Source: Planctomycetota bacterium
GTDB lineage: Bacteria > Planctomycetota > GCA-002687715 > DRQF01
Direction of reading: 5' to 3'
Assembly: GCA_020639295.1 (NCBI GenBank)
Contig: JACKGY010000007.1
Location: forward strand, 310,001 to 374,000
Length of the DNA stretch: 64,000 nt
The first letter of the stretch is position 1, and each line of letters opens with the position of its first letter. Position numbers and translations under genes: made by a program. The notes beneath the pieces are model-generated. The model made no database searches, had not been told where the DNA came from, and saw nothing but the letters and a program-made list of their open reading frames with translations. This document shows, one piece after another, positions 43,814-52,571 of this stretch.

Positions 43814-44767
43814 ATGAGCGCCGCCGAGCCCCATCCGAACCCGGACTCCGAAACCATCCTGCGCACGGAAGGCCTGAGCAAGAGCTTCGGGAGCCAGCAG
43901 GCGGTGGCCGGCCTCGACCTGGAGGTCCGCCGGGGCGACGTCTACGGCTTCCTGGGCCTGAACGGAGCCGGCAAGACCACGAGCCTGCGGATGGTGCTGG
44001 GCCTGCTCCGGCCCGATGGCGGTCGGGTCGAACTCTTCGGCCGTTCGGACCCCGGGGGGCTCCTCGACGCCCGCCGGCGGATCGGGGCGATGGTGGAGGG
44101 CCCGTCCTTCTACGGCCATCTGAGCGGCGCCCGGAACCTGAAGCTGCTCGGCTCGCTCTCCGGCCGGCTCGGCGACGAGAGGGTCCGGGAGGTTCTCGAG
44201 CTGGTCGGCCTGGCGGAGGCCGGGCGCAAGGCGGCGCGCAACTACTCCCTGGGCATGAAGCAGCGCCTGGGCATCGCTCTGGCCCTGATCTCGAACCCTG
44301 AACTGGTGGTCCTCGACGAACCGACCAACGGCCTCGATCCCAGCGGCATCCTGGAGATGCGCCGGCTCATCCAGCGCCTGAACCGGGCCGGCACGACCTT
44401 CATCATCTCCAGCCATCTCCTCTACGAGATCGAGATGGTCTGCAACCGCATCGCGATCCTCGAACGGGGCGAGAAGATCTACGAGGGCGCCACCGCCGAT
44501 TTCGGCCGGCGCGAGGCGGCCCGGCACGAGCTGCGGGCGGAGCCGATCGAGCGCGCCGCCGAGATCGTCCGCGCGCGTGGCGGCCGCTCGTTGACCACGG
44601 TCGAGGGCCGACTGAGCTTCGAGGGCCTGGAGGAGGCGATCCCCGAGCTGGTCGCCGAGCTGGTCGGCGCCGGCGTCCGGGTCAGCGCCCTGGTCGAACG
44701 CCGTCCGAGCCTCGAGGAGTTCTTCCTGATGAGCTCCGCCGGGAAGAAGGAGGGCCGACTGTCATGA
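43814..44767 (+). CDS. ABC exporter ATP-binding protein (BcrA/CcmA-like class)
   Basis: 317 residues. Walker A GLNGAGKTT is at 48-56, the signature is the YSLGMKQ variant (144-150) typical of bacitracin/lantibiotic-type and other ABC-2 exporters, and Walker B LVVLDEP is at 164-170. A C-terminal regulatory part of about 80 residues ends SLEEFFL, common in this class. It overlaps the permease start (ATGA). The substrate is unknown. Confidence 0.88.
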   Translation: MSAAEPHPNPDSETILRTEGLSKSFGSQQAVAGLDLEVRRGDVYGFLGLNGAGKTTSLRMVLGLLRPDGGRVELFGRSDPGGLLDARRRIGAMVEGPSFYGHLSGARNLKLLGSLSGRLGDERVREVLELVGLAEAGRKAARNYSLGMKQRLGIALALISNPELVVLDEPTNGLDPSGILEMRRLIQRLNRAGTTFIISSHLLYEIEMVCNRIAILERGEKIYEGATADFGRREAARHELRAEPIERAAEIVRARGGRSLTTVEGRLSFEGLEEAIPELVAELVGAGVRVSALVERRPSLEEFFLMSSAGKKEGRLS

Positions 44768-45597
44768 ACCGCGACCGGCGTCCGGGCTTCTCCGCCCTCC
44801 TCGTCTTCGAGATCAGGAAGTTCGCGGCCCGGCCGATGCCCTGGTGCCTGCTCGCCGCCATCGTCGGCGTCACCCTGCTCCTCGGCCTGATCCGCCGCGC
44901 CGAGGACACCGGCGGCGAGAGCTACGAGCTCTTCGCGCACCTGATCGCCCGCACCCTGCCCTTCACCGCCTTCGTCGCCATGATCCTCGGCTCCCTGGCG
45001 GTCAACCACGAGGTCGGCGCCGGCTCGATGCGCGCCCTGTTGCTCCGCCCGGTGCGGCGCCGCGAGATCGTGCTGGCCAAGGCGCTCCTGCTCGCGGTCT
45101 TCGCGCTCCTCTCCGGGCTCACCGCCCTCTTCGCCGCCTGGGCCTTCACCGCGACGGTCTCGGACTTCGGCGCCGTGATGATCACGATCGAGGGTCTCGA
45201 ACCGCGCGAGGTCATCCCCGCCGCCGAGATGGCCGAGCTGACCCGCAAGCTCGGTCTGGCCACGCTCCTCCCGCTGCTCACCGCGGCCTGCTTCGGTCTC
45301 CTGATCTCGGTCCTGCTCGAGTCGGAAGGCAGCGCGGTGGCGACGGCGATCGTCGGCTACCTGGCGATGCAGGTGCTCGGCACGACACTGCCGGGCGCCG
45401 AAGCCTGGCTCTTCCCCAACCACCTGCACACCGCGCTCGGCCACCTCGACGAGCTGGCCGGCCAGGTGATCGCGCATCTGGCCGAGGTCCGCGATCTCGG
45501 TCCGACCTCCGCCGCCTGTCTGGTGCCGCTGGCCGAGGCCCTGCTCTTCGTCCTGGTCGCCGTCGCCGTCTTCGAGAAGAGGAAACTGCCGTGCTGA
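44764..45597 (+). CDS. ABC-2 type permease
   Basis: 277 residues with six hydrophobic segments, the first at about 25-42. The loop EVGAGSMRALLLRPVRRREIVLAK (about 80-102) is the typical ABC-2 coupling region. It forms the membrane part of the exporter with the ATPase before it. It ends seven bases inside the next gene, which codes for a secreted protein, so all three probably work together or are at least expressed together. Confidence 0.85.
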   Translation: MNRDRRPGFSALLVFEIRKFAARPMPWCLLAAIVGVTLLLGLIRRAEDTGGESYELFAHLIARTLPFTAFVAMILGSLAVNHEVGAGSMRALLLRPVRRREIVLAKALLLAVFALLSGLTALFAAWAFTATVSDFGAVMITIEGLEPREVIPAAEMAELTRKLGLATLLPLLTAACFGLLISVLLESEGSAVATAIVGYLAMQVLGTTLPGAEAWLFPNHLHTALGHLDELAGQVIAHLAEVRDLGPTSAACLVPLAEALLFVLVAVAVFEKRKLPC

Positions 45598-47051
45598 AGT
45601 TCGTCCTGGCCCTCGGTCTCGGCCTCGCGCTCCGGGCCCAGGGACCGGGCCTGGAACTCTCGGAATTGGACTTCGGCCGACCGATCGACGACTGGTTCAT
45701 CTTCGATCTCGACGGCGACTCCTGGCGCGAGGTCCTGGTCTTCCACGATCCCGACCCGGACGGACGCCCTTTCAGCCTGGCGCATCGCGCAGGCGATGCC
45801 TGGACCATCGAGCGGGGCAGCATCCCGCGCAGCGTCGTCTCGCTCGCCCTCGGACGCTTCGGCCTCGGTGACGGCTACCAGCTCGCCCTGATCCACCCGG
45901 ACCACGTCGACTTCCTGGCCCGCGACGGTGGGGGCGCCCTCGCCGTCGTCGGACCACGGCTCGACTTCACCAACCTGATCCGCAGTCCCCTGGCCGGCGT
46001 GCCCGGTTTCTGGCACTGGCCCACCGACATCGACGGCGATGGTCACGACGACCTCTTCCTGCCGGGCGACGACGGCCTGGTCCTGCACTTCGGCGACGGC
46101 GCCGGCGGCTTCTCCCCGCCGCTCCTCCTGGGCATGGCGGGTAGCCGCCGCGTCACCCGGGACAGCGCCGGCCATCTCGACTTCCTGCGTTCCTATCCAC
46201 GGCCGGTGTTCAGCGATCTCGACGCCGACGGCCGCCGCGATCTGGCCTGGTTCGATTCGGAGGGCCTGACCGCCTGGATGCAGCGCAAGGCCCGCGTCTT
46301 CGACGCCGAGAAGCCCCTGACCTTCAAGCTGCCCTGGCTGGCCTCGCTCGACAGCGACGGCATCCTGGAGCAGACCGAGGTCGATCTCCGGGACGTCGAC
46401 GGCGACGGTCGCCCCGACCTCTTCCTGTCGCGCATGAGCACGCCGGCGACCGGCCTCGGCGACCTGCGCACGACGCTGGTGGTCCTGCTCAACCGACCCG
46501 AGGAGTTCTTCGCCCGCCGCCCCGACTTCGCCCTGAAGGTCCAGGGCGTGATCGGCAACGGCCCCGACTTCCGCGACGTCGACGGCGACGGCGCCCTCGA
46601 TCTCGTCTACGGCAGCTACGGCGCCGGCATCTCCGACGCGCTCCAACGGATGATGGGCACGGTCAAGGTCGCCTTCCGCATCCATCGTGGAACGCCGAAG
46701 GCCGCGAGCCCCTTCGAGCTGCAGCCGAGCCGGCTCCTCGACCTCGATCTGAGCAAGGACGACTTCGGCCGCTGGGGCGCGCGCCGGAACTTCGCGGTCG
46801 GCACCGACCTCGATGGCGACGGCATCGGTGATCTCTTCCGGATGGCCGACGCCGGCGGCGGTCGTCACCGCCTGCTGGTGTTCAAGGGCGGGCGCAAGAA
46901 GGACGGGGAGCTGGTCTTCGCCGACGAGGCCAGTGCCAGCCTGGATGCCGGCACCTTCGAGACGCTGAGCCTGCGCAGCATGCGGCCGGGCGCGAGCACC
47001 GATCTGGTGCTGATCCGCGAGCGGTCGCTGGGCCTGGTCACCTTCCGCTGA
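45591..47051 (+). CDS. Secreted FG-GAP/VCBS-repeat protein
   Basis: 486 residues from GTG 45591, which has GAGGA upstream and overlaps the permease stop by seven bases. A signal peptide (KFVLALGLGLALRAQ) is followed by at least five Asp-rich calcium loops: DIDGDGHDDLF, DLDADGRRDLAW, DVDGDGRPDLF, DVDGDGALDLVYG and DLDGDGIGDLF, spaced for a beta-propeller. It is probably extracellular and binds calcium; the ligand is unknown. Its stop overlaps the convergent sulfatase gene by 14 bases. Confidence 0.82.
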   Translation: MLKFVLALGLGLALRAQGPGLELSELDFGRPIDDWFIFDLDGDSWREVLVFHDPDPDGRPFSLAHRAGDAWTIERGSIPRSVVSLALGRFGLGDGYQLALIHPDHVDFLARDGGGALAVVGPRLDFTNLIRSPLAGVPGFWHWPTDIDGDGHDDLFLPGDDGLVLHFGDGAGGFSPPLLLGMAGSRRVTRDSAGHLDFLRSYPRPVFSDLDADGRRDLAWFDSEGLTAWMQRKARVFDAEKPLTFKLPWLASLDSDGILEQTEVDLRDVDGDGRPDLFLSRMSTPATGLGDLRTTLVVLLNRPEEFFARRPDFALKVQGVIGNGPDFRDVDGDGALDLVYGSYGAGISDALQRMMGTVKVAFRIHRGTPKAASPFELQPSRLLDLDLSKDDFGRWGARRNFAVGTDLDGDGIGDLFRMADAGGGRHRLLVFKGGRKKDGELVFADEASASLDAGTFETLSLRSMRPGASTDLVLIRERSLGLVTFR

Positions 47052-49695
47052 GCGCGCCGTCCCGGCGCCGGGGCTGCTCCCAGTCCCAGTAGTGGTTGGG
47101 ATTGCCGTAGCCCAGGCGTGCTCCCTCCCAGAGGAAGGCGGCCATCAGGGCCATGGTCTCGGCCCGCCGATCCGGCTCGCGCTCGAAGAGGTTGCGCCGC
47201 TCCAGCGGGTCGTCCTGGAGGTCGTAGAGCAGGCCGTAGTCCTCGTAGCGATGGAAGTGCAGCTTCCAGCGGCCATCGAGCAGCAGCGAGTAGGCGTCCT
47301 CGAAGGCGCAGAGGCTGGCGATCACGCGCCGTTCGAGCCGATCGACCCGGCCGGACATGAGGCCGGTGAGGGCCACGCCGTGATACGGATTCGCCGCCCC
47401 GGGTTCGAAGAGCGCCAGCAGGGTCGGCGCGAGGTCGATGGTCGCGACCGGTTCGCGGACCCGCCGGGGCGCGAAGCCCGGCGCCTTGATCAGGAGCGGG
47501 ACCCGGATCTGCTCCTCATAGGGCATGAAGCCGGCGTAGCGACCGTGATCCCGCAGCCCGGTGCCGTGGTCGGCCACCAGCACCACGATCGCCCGATCCC
47601 AGACCCCGAGCTCGCGGAGCGAGTCGAAGACCTCGCCGGTGTAGCGGTCGATCTGGATCATCTCGGCGTCGTAGCGATCCTCGGGCCGAGGACCCAGGTC
47701 TTCGAGCGGCGGCGAGCCGCGCCAGGGGAAGTGCGTGCCGGTCAGGTGCAGGTAGCTGAGGCTGCCGTCGAGGCCCTCCGGCCCTTCCGCGCCGACGATG
47801 CGTTCCCACTCCCGGATCATGTTCGCCGACTTCTGGCGATCGACGGTCCCGGGCTCGGTGAGCGGGTTCGCGATGCCGCAGTCGACGAAGCTCGAGCCAT
47901 CGTCCGCCGCCGGCGGCGCGTTGCGCCGGAAGGCCTCGAGGCTGACGCCGTTGTAATCGGAGCCGATCGCGGTGATCAAGAAGCGGTGATAGCCATGGGG
48001 CCGCAGCGCATGGAGGAAGAAGGGCGCGTGCTCCTTGCTCAACATGTAGCGACTCGAGTACCGCCCGGTCATCAGGTGGCGGACGCCACAGCTCGTGGCG
48101 GTCGAGCCGCTGTAGGCGCGCTCGAAGATCACGCTCTCGGCGGCCAGGCGATCGAGGTTCGGCGTGGTCGGCCGCGGGTAGCCGTAGGGTCCCATGTGGT
48201 CGGGGCGGGCCGCGTCCCAGAGGACGATGACGATGGGTGGGCGGCGCTCGCGGTAGAGGTCGGGAGCCGCCGCGTCGAGACGGTCCTCGCCCTCGCCGTG
48301 CCAGGGGAACTCCAGGTCGGTCGGCTCGAACCCGATCCGGTTGCGCGGCCGGATCAGCTCGCGCACCGAGGCCATCTTGAGCATGAAGCCGAAACGTGAG
48401 TACTCGTTGACCACCGCCGCGACGTCGTTCGGCAGGGGCTGAAAGGAGAACACCAGCCCGAAGAGGGCGACGCCGGCCATGGCCGAACTGCGCAGGCGAC
48501 CGCTCCGGGACCGGCGGAAGGCGGGCCAGGCGAAGAGCAGGGAGAGACTGGCCAGGAGGAAGGCGTCGACTCCCGAGACCACGGCGATGGAGATGAACTG
48601 GATCCGGAAGTCCTCCAGCTCCGGGTAGGAGAGCAGGACGAAGACCAGGAGCCAGCAAGCGCCCAGGCCGGCGGCGACCAGATGGGCCACGGTCGCGGAC
48701 TCGAGGATCGCGCGCCGCAGCCGGCCGGGCAGGAGTTCGACCGGCAGGAGGAGCAAGGCCTGGTAGAGGGCGAGCCAGGCGGCGCGGGCCTCGGGTTCCT
48801 CGCCGCCGAAGAGGCGATGGCCGGCGAGGTCGAGGTTCCGCCGCATGCGGCGGCACCAGAGGAGATGGGCGACCAGATGCAAGGCGAGCGTGTGCACGAC
48901 GACGCCGGTCCTGAGGATCTCCTGGCCCACGACCACGGCGAAACTCAGCAACGAGAGCAGGCTGGCCAGTCCGGCGACGGAGCTGGTCGCGGCGAGGATG
49001 CGATCGGTCGCGCTCGAGCGTGATCGGAAGAGGCGCAGGTGGACGACCGGCAGCAGGAAGCCGATGCCGAAGGCCATGCCGAACATGATCGCGAGGTCGG
49101 CGAGGCGGGCGCGGTAGGCGCTCAGGATCGAGGGCTCGAAGAGCTCCGGGGTGAAGGCCGAGGTGTAGATGAAGGACTCGGCGAAGGCGATCAGGAAGGC
49201 CCCGAGCGCGGCGACGAAACCGAGGCCCAACCACCAGCGCAGGAAGTCCGGCGGGCCCAGGGCCACCAGGGCATCGGCGATGCGATCACGGTCGCGGGCT
49301 TCCGCGCCCTCCAGTGCCTCGAGCCGTGACCGGTCGAGGAGCCGGCCGCGCAGGATCGCGATCAGGAGGGCCACGACGGTCGCCGCGATCGAGAGGAAGG
49401 CGAGCGGGACCGAGATCAGGGCGCCGAGCGCCAGGGCGCGATCACGCCAGTACTCGCTGCGTCGGAGTTCGCCGACGAGGAGCAGGAGCCTGACCGTCAG
49501 GATGATCGCGGTCAGGAGGCTCAGGGCCGGCAGGATGCCGTAGAGGAAGCCGGCGAGGCTGAACTCGTCGCCGGGAACGGCGCCCGTGCCCTGGATCTGG
49601 ATCACCAGCAGACGGATGGCGTTCAGCCCCAGGCCCAGGAGCAGGGCGCGGAGCGAGGGAAGTCGCGGGTTTCGGATCGGCGCGGCTCGGGTCAT
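47038..49695 (-). CDS. Integral membrane sulfatase-fold enzyme (LtaS/sulfatase superfamily)
   Basis: 885 residues from ATG 49695, four bases after the stop of the previous gene. About nine membrane helices fill residues 15-430. From about residue 480 the alkaline-phosphatase-like sulfatase fold appears: IVIVLWDAARPDHMGPYG, TTPNLDRLA, then LVADHGTGLRDHG near 705. The position of the usual Cys/Ser-x-Pro-x-Arg signature holds STATSCGVRHLMTG instead, so the nucleophile may be Thr or an unprocessed Cys, as in phosphoethanolamine or phosphoglycerol transferases. It may modify lipids or surface glycans. It is the last gene of the iron-transporter operon. Confidence 0.8.
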   Translation of the reverse strand: MTRAAPIRNPRLPSLRALLLGLGLNAIRLLVIQIQGTGAVPGDEFSLAGFLYGILPALSLLTAIILTVRLLLLVGELRRSEYWRDRALALGALISVPLAFLSIAATVVALLIAILRGRLLDRSRLEALEGAEARDRDRIADALVALGPPDFLRWWLGLGFVAALGAFLIAFAESFIYTSAFTPELFEPSILSAYRARLADLAIMFGMAFGIGFLLPVVHLRLFRSRSSATDRILAATSSVAGLASLLSLLSFAVVVGQEILRTGVVVHTLALHLVAHLLWCRRMRRNLDLAGHRLFGGEEPEARAAWLALYQALLLLPVELLPGRLRRAILESATVAHLVAAGLGACWLLVFVLLSYPELEDFRIQFISIAVVSGVDAFLLASLSLLFAWPAFRRSRSGRLRSSAMAGVALFGLVFSFQPLPNDVAAVVNEYSRFGFMLKMASVRELIRPRNRIGFEPTDLEFPWHGEGEDRLDAAAPDLYRERRPPIVIVLWDAARPDHMGPYGYPRPTTPNLDRLAAESVIFERAYSGSTATSCGVRHLMTGRYSSRYMLSKEHAPFFLHALRPHGYHRFLITAIGSDYNGVSLEAFRRNAPPAADDGSSFVDCGIANPLTEPGTVDRQKSANMIREWERIVGAEGPEGLDGSLSYLHLTGTHFPWRGSPPLEDLGPRPEDRYDAEMIQIDRYTGEVFDSLRELGVWDRAIVVLVADHGTGLRDHGRYAGFMPYEEQIRVPLLIKAPGFAPRRVREPVATIDLAPTLLALFEPGAANPYHGVALTGLMSGRVDRLERRVIASLCAFEDAYSLLLDGRWKLHFHRYEDYGLLYDLQDDPLERRNLFEREPDRRAETMALMAAFLWEGARLGYGNPNHYWDWEQPRRRDGALSGR

Positions 49696-49699
49696 CGTC

Positions 49700-51112
49700 T
49701 CAGGGCAACTCGACCCGCAGCAGTCGATCGCGCGTGCCCTCGACCTCGCGCCCGAGGAGGAGGACCTCCGTGCGCCCGTCACCGTCGAAGTCGCCACGAG
49801 GGGCGTCGAAGGGGTCCGACCAGTGGCCGTCCTCGAGGAGGAGCTCGGGCACCGGAACGATCTCGCGCCAGTCGTTGCCATCCTGCTCCAGGAGGGCGCA
49901 GCGACCGCGCCGCGTGGCCAGAAGACGCGCCCGACCCTCGACCTGGCCGATGACCAGGAGCGGGGAGCGGAACCGGACGCGGCGGAGATTGCGGGTGATC
50001 GCCAGTTCGAAGGGCAGTTCGAGGCTCGCGTTCCACAGGGTCGAGGCCTCGAAGTCGCCGTTCTCCTTCTGCCGGCGGCAGAACAGTCGCACCGGCAGGC
50101 TGCCCGCGCGCATGACGTTGACCTGGGCGACGACGTTCATCTTGCTCATCGACAGCACGATGAGGTCGAGTCGACCGTCGCCGTCGACGTCGGCGAGGGA
50201 ACGCCAGAGCGCATGGCCACCGACGTTGAAGATCTGGTCCGGTTCGCGGGCCTCGGTCTCGGCCAGGCCGCGGCCACGACCGCGATAGACGAAGACGTAG
50301 CCACCGCCCGGGTCGAGATGAACGAGATCATCCAGGCCATCGCCGTCGAAGTCGCGAAGGAGCGGCGGAACGCGCTGGTCGAAGCGCACCACCTCGGTCG
50401 ATTCGGCGGCCGGCGCCCGGCCCCAGGCGCGGTTCGCGCCGACCGCGCCGCCTGCCCCCAGGGCCTGGACGCGGAAGAGCGGCCCGTCGCGGTAGAGGAT
50501 CTCCAGACCGTCCCGGCCATCGGTCTCGGCGAAGGCGAACCAGGGCACGACGAGACGCGCGCTCATCTCGTAGCCGAGGCCCCAGCCCAGACTCTGCTCG
50601 CTGGCGCAGGCGGCGGGGAGATGGAGAGACTCATCGGCGTCGTCGATCCGGACCCTCAGTCCGTCGAGGACGGGACTGACCCGGTAGCGATGCCCGGCGT
50701 GATCGCGGATCCGGACCTCGTGCTGGGCCGCGGCGCTCGGCCGCCCGCGGAAGAGGCTCGGCCCGGAGCGCGCGCGCGCCGACGCCGGCCGGGTGCCGGG
50801 GGCCGCCATCGCCACGGCGAGCTCGCCGTCGGCGGTCTCCATCTCGATCACCGGAGCCGCGCCGCCGCCGCTGAGAGTCCAGGTGAAGGCCTCCGGCGAC
50901 AACCGGGCCTCGGCGAGGACCCGGACCTCGGGGCCCGGGGCGATCAGACTGATCTGACCGTCGCCCTGGAGCAACAGGCCGGCGGGATCGGCGACGATGG
51001 CCTCCAGGCCGTCGCCCAGGGCGAGGACCTCGACCGCGACCTCCTGCTGGGCCGCGACCGCGCCGGCGCTCGCCAGCAACAGGCCCAGCCCGCTGATCAG
51101 ATTCCGGAGCAT
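49700..51112 (-). CDS. Secreted FG-GAP-type protein
   Basis: 470 residues from ATG 51112 (GGAGG upstream); 25 earlier codons are rejected because the signal peptide LISGLGLLLASAGAVAAQQ directly follows this Met. Calcium loops DFDGDGLDDLV, DVDGDGRLDLI and DFDGDGRTEVL are spread over the C-terminal two thirds, suggesting a propeller. The N-terminal 200 residues are beta-rich without a named family. It is a likely envelope or secreted protein whose partner is unknown. It lies 85 bases after the HEAT lipoprotein gene. Confidence 0.75.
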   Translation of the reverse strand: MLRNLISGLGLLLASAGAVAAQQEVAVEVLALGDGLEAIVADPAGLLLQGDGQISLIAPGPEVRVLAEARLSPEAFTWTLSGGGAAPVIEMETADGELAVAMAAPGTRPASARARSGPSLFRGRPSAAAQHEVRIRDHAGHRYRVSPVLDGLRVRIDDADESLHLPAACASEQSLGWGLGYEMSARLVVPWFAFAETDGRDGLEILYRDGPLFRVQALGAGGAVGANRAWGRAPAAESTEVVRFDQRVPPLLRDFDGDGLDDLVHLDPGGGYVFVYRGRGRGLAETEAREPDQIFNVGGHALWRSLADVDGDGRLDLIVLSMSKMNVVAQVNVMRAGSLPVRLFCRRQKENGDFEASTLWNASLELPFELAITRNLRRVRFRSPLLVIGQVEGRARLLATRRGRCALLEQDGNDWREIVPVPELLLEDGHWSDPFDAPRGDFDGDGRTEVLLLGREVEGTRDRLLRVELP

Positions 51113-51197
51113 CCTCGCCTCCGCCGCGACTCGAATCCCGCTTCCGCGGGCAAGATGATGCCCGCTGCGGCGCGACCTGTGAAGCACCGGTCCGGGA

Positions 51198-52571
51198 TCA
51201 GTCGGCGACGAGCAGCTTCCGCCAGACCGCCAGGGCCTCGGCCTGCTCGGCCGCGGGACGGCGTTCGTCCCAGCCCTTGAGGTCGCCCTGCCACTCCTGG
51301 AGCAGCTCGGCCAGCTCCGCCTTCTGGTAGTCCTGGCCCTCCGCCAGGATGTGGTAGAGCAAGGCTCCGGCCCCGTCGCCCTTCAGGCCGTTGCGGACCA
51401 GGGCGAAGGCCGCGGTGAGCTTCAGGCGCTCGGAGGCGGCAGGCGAGGCGAGCAGGTCACGGATGCGACCGGTCACGTCCTCGAGGCCGCGCCGCCCCAG
51501 CGCCCGAACCACCGCGAGCTGCACCGAGGGATCATGATCGTCGAGAGCGTGGAGCAGGGCCTCGCGGCCACCGGAGTCGGCCTGGCCGATCGCCTCGGCC
51601 GCGCGGCTGCGGACCGGAGCCGCCGGGTCCTTGCCGAGACGCTCGACGATCAGCTCCTGGGCGCGCGGATCGTGCATCAGCGCGAGGGCCTGGATCGCGT
51701 AGGCGCGCAGCTGCTGGTTGTCACGGCCGAGTGCCGGGTCGTCGAAGGCGACGCGGATGTGCTCGAGCGCCAGCCCGTCCAGCCGCGACAGCTCGCGCCG
51801 TGCCTGTTCCATGAACAGGAACTGGTGCTGGCCGAGGATCGCCACCAGGAAGCGGACGCGCCGGTCGAGGTCGGCGTCCTGTCCCTTCTGCGGCAGCGCG
51901 CGCGGCGGCTTCGGCCCGGTGGCGAGCCAGGCCTGCCAGCGGGCGATCGCCTCCTCCTTGCGCTTCCAGCCGGCATCGGTGTCGAAGCCGAGATCCTGGC
52001 CGGCGATGCGGCAGAGGATCTCGTTGGCGGTCTCGTTGGCGAAGGCCTTGGCCTCGAGATTCTTGACCAGGACCGGCAGGCCCTCGGCACTGCCGAGATT
52101 CCAGAGCGCGAGCGCGGCGTGGTTGGCCACGACCGGATGACGGTCGTTGAGCGCCGCGAGCAGATCGGGCAGGGCCTGGACCTCGCCGAGACGATCGAGC
52201 GCGATCACCGCCGTCCAGCGGATCTCGGCCCGTTCGTCGGGACCGCCGTAGGGGCTCTCCTCGACGTGGTAGCCGAGATCGCCGTCATCGGCGATGGTGA
52301 CGTAGGCCTGCTGGCTGCGGTCCTTCATGACCCGGAGCAGCGCCTCGACCACGTCCTGCGGACAGGGGGCCCGAAGCGAGTCGATCAGGTCGAGCCGGGC
52401 CTCGAGCTCGCCGGCCTCGTCGAGGATCGTCGGCACGCGCGGATCGGTCCCGACCGTGCGCCCCCGATCCTCGCCGCAGGCACCCAGCAGCGCCGCGAGC
52501 AGAAGGATGGCGACGACGCGCGGCGCCCGGTGATCAGAAGTCGAGGTCGACGGCGGCCATGGTGACGGCAT
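51198..52571 (-). CDS. HEAT-repeat lipoprotein
   Basis: 457 residues. The signal VVAILLLAALLGAC has a lipobox with Cys32. Helical repeats typical of HEAT/PBS-lyase type follow, for example IRWTAVIALDRLGEVQALPDLL, VVANHAALALWNLGSAEGLPVLV, and later VRSRAAEAIGQADS and VQLAVVRALGRRG. Such repeats form curved scaffolds for protein binding. It starts 38 bases inside the cytochrome gene, so the two are coupled. A scaffold for the cytochrome or the importer is plausible but unproven. Confidence 0.78.
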   Translation of the reverse strand: MPSPWPPSTSTSDHRAPRVVAILLLAALLGACGEDRGRTVGTDPRVPTILDEAGELEARLDLIDSLRAPCPQDVVEALLRVMKDRSQQAYVTIADDGDLGYHVEESPYGGPDERAEIRWTAVIALDRLGEVQALPDLLAALNDRHPVVANHAALALWNLGSAEGLPVLVKNLEAKAFANETANEILCRIAGQDLGFDTDAGWKRKEEAIARWQAWLATGPKPPRALPQKGQDADLDRRVRFLVAILGQHQFLFMEQARRELSRLDGLALEHIRVAFDDPALGRDNQQLRAYAIQALALMHDPRAQELIVERLGKDPAAPVRSRAAEAIGQADSGGREALLHALDDHDPSVQLAVVRALGRRGLEDVTGRIRDLLASPAASERLKLTAAFALVRNGLKGDGAGALLYHILAEGQDYQKAELAELLQEWQGDLKGWDERRPAAEQAEALAVWRKLLVAD

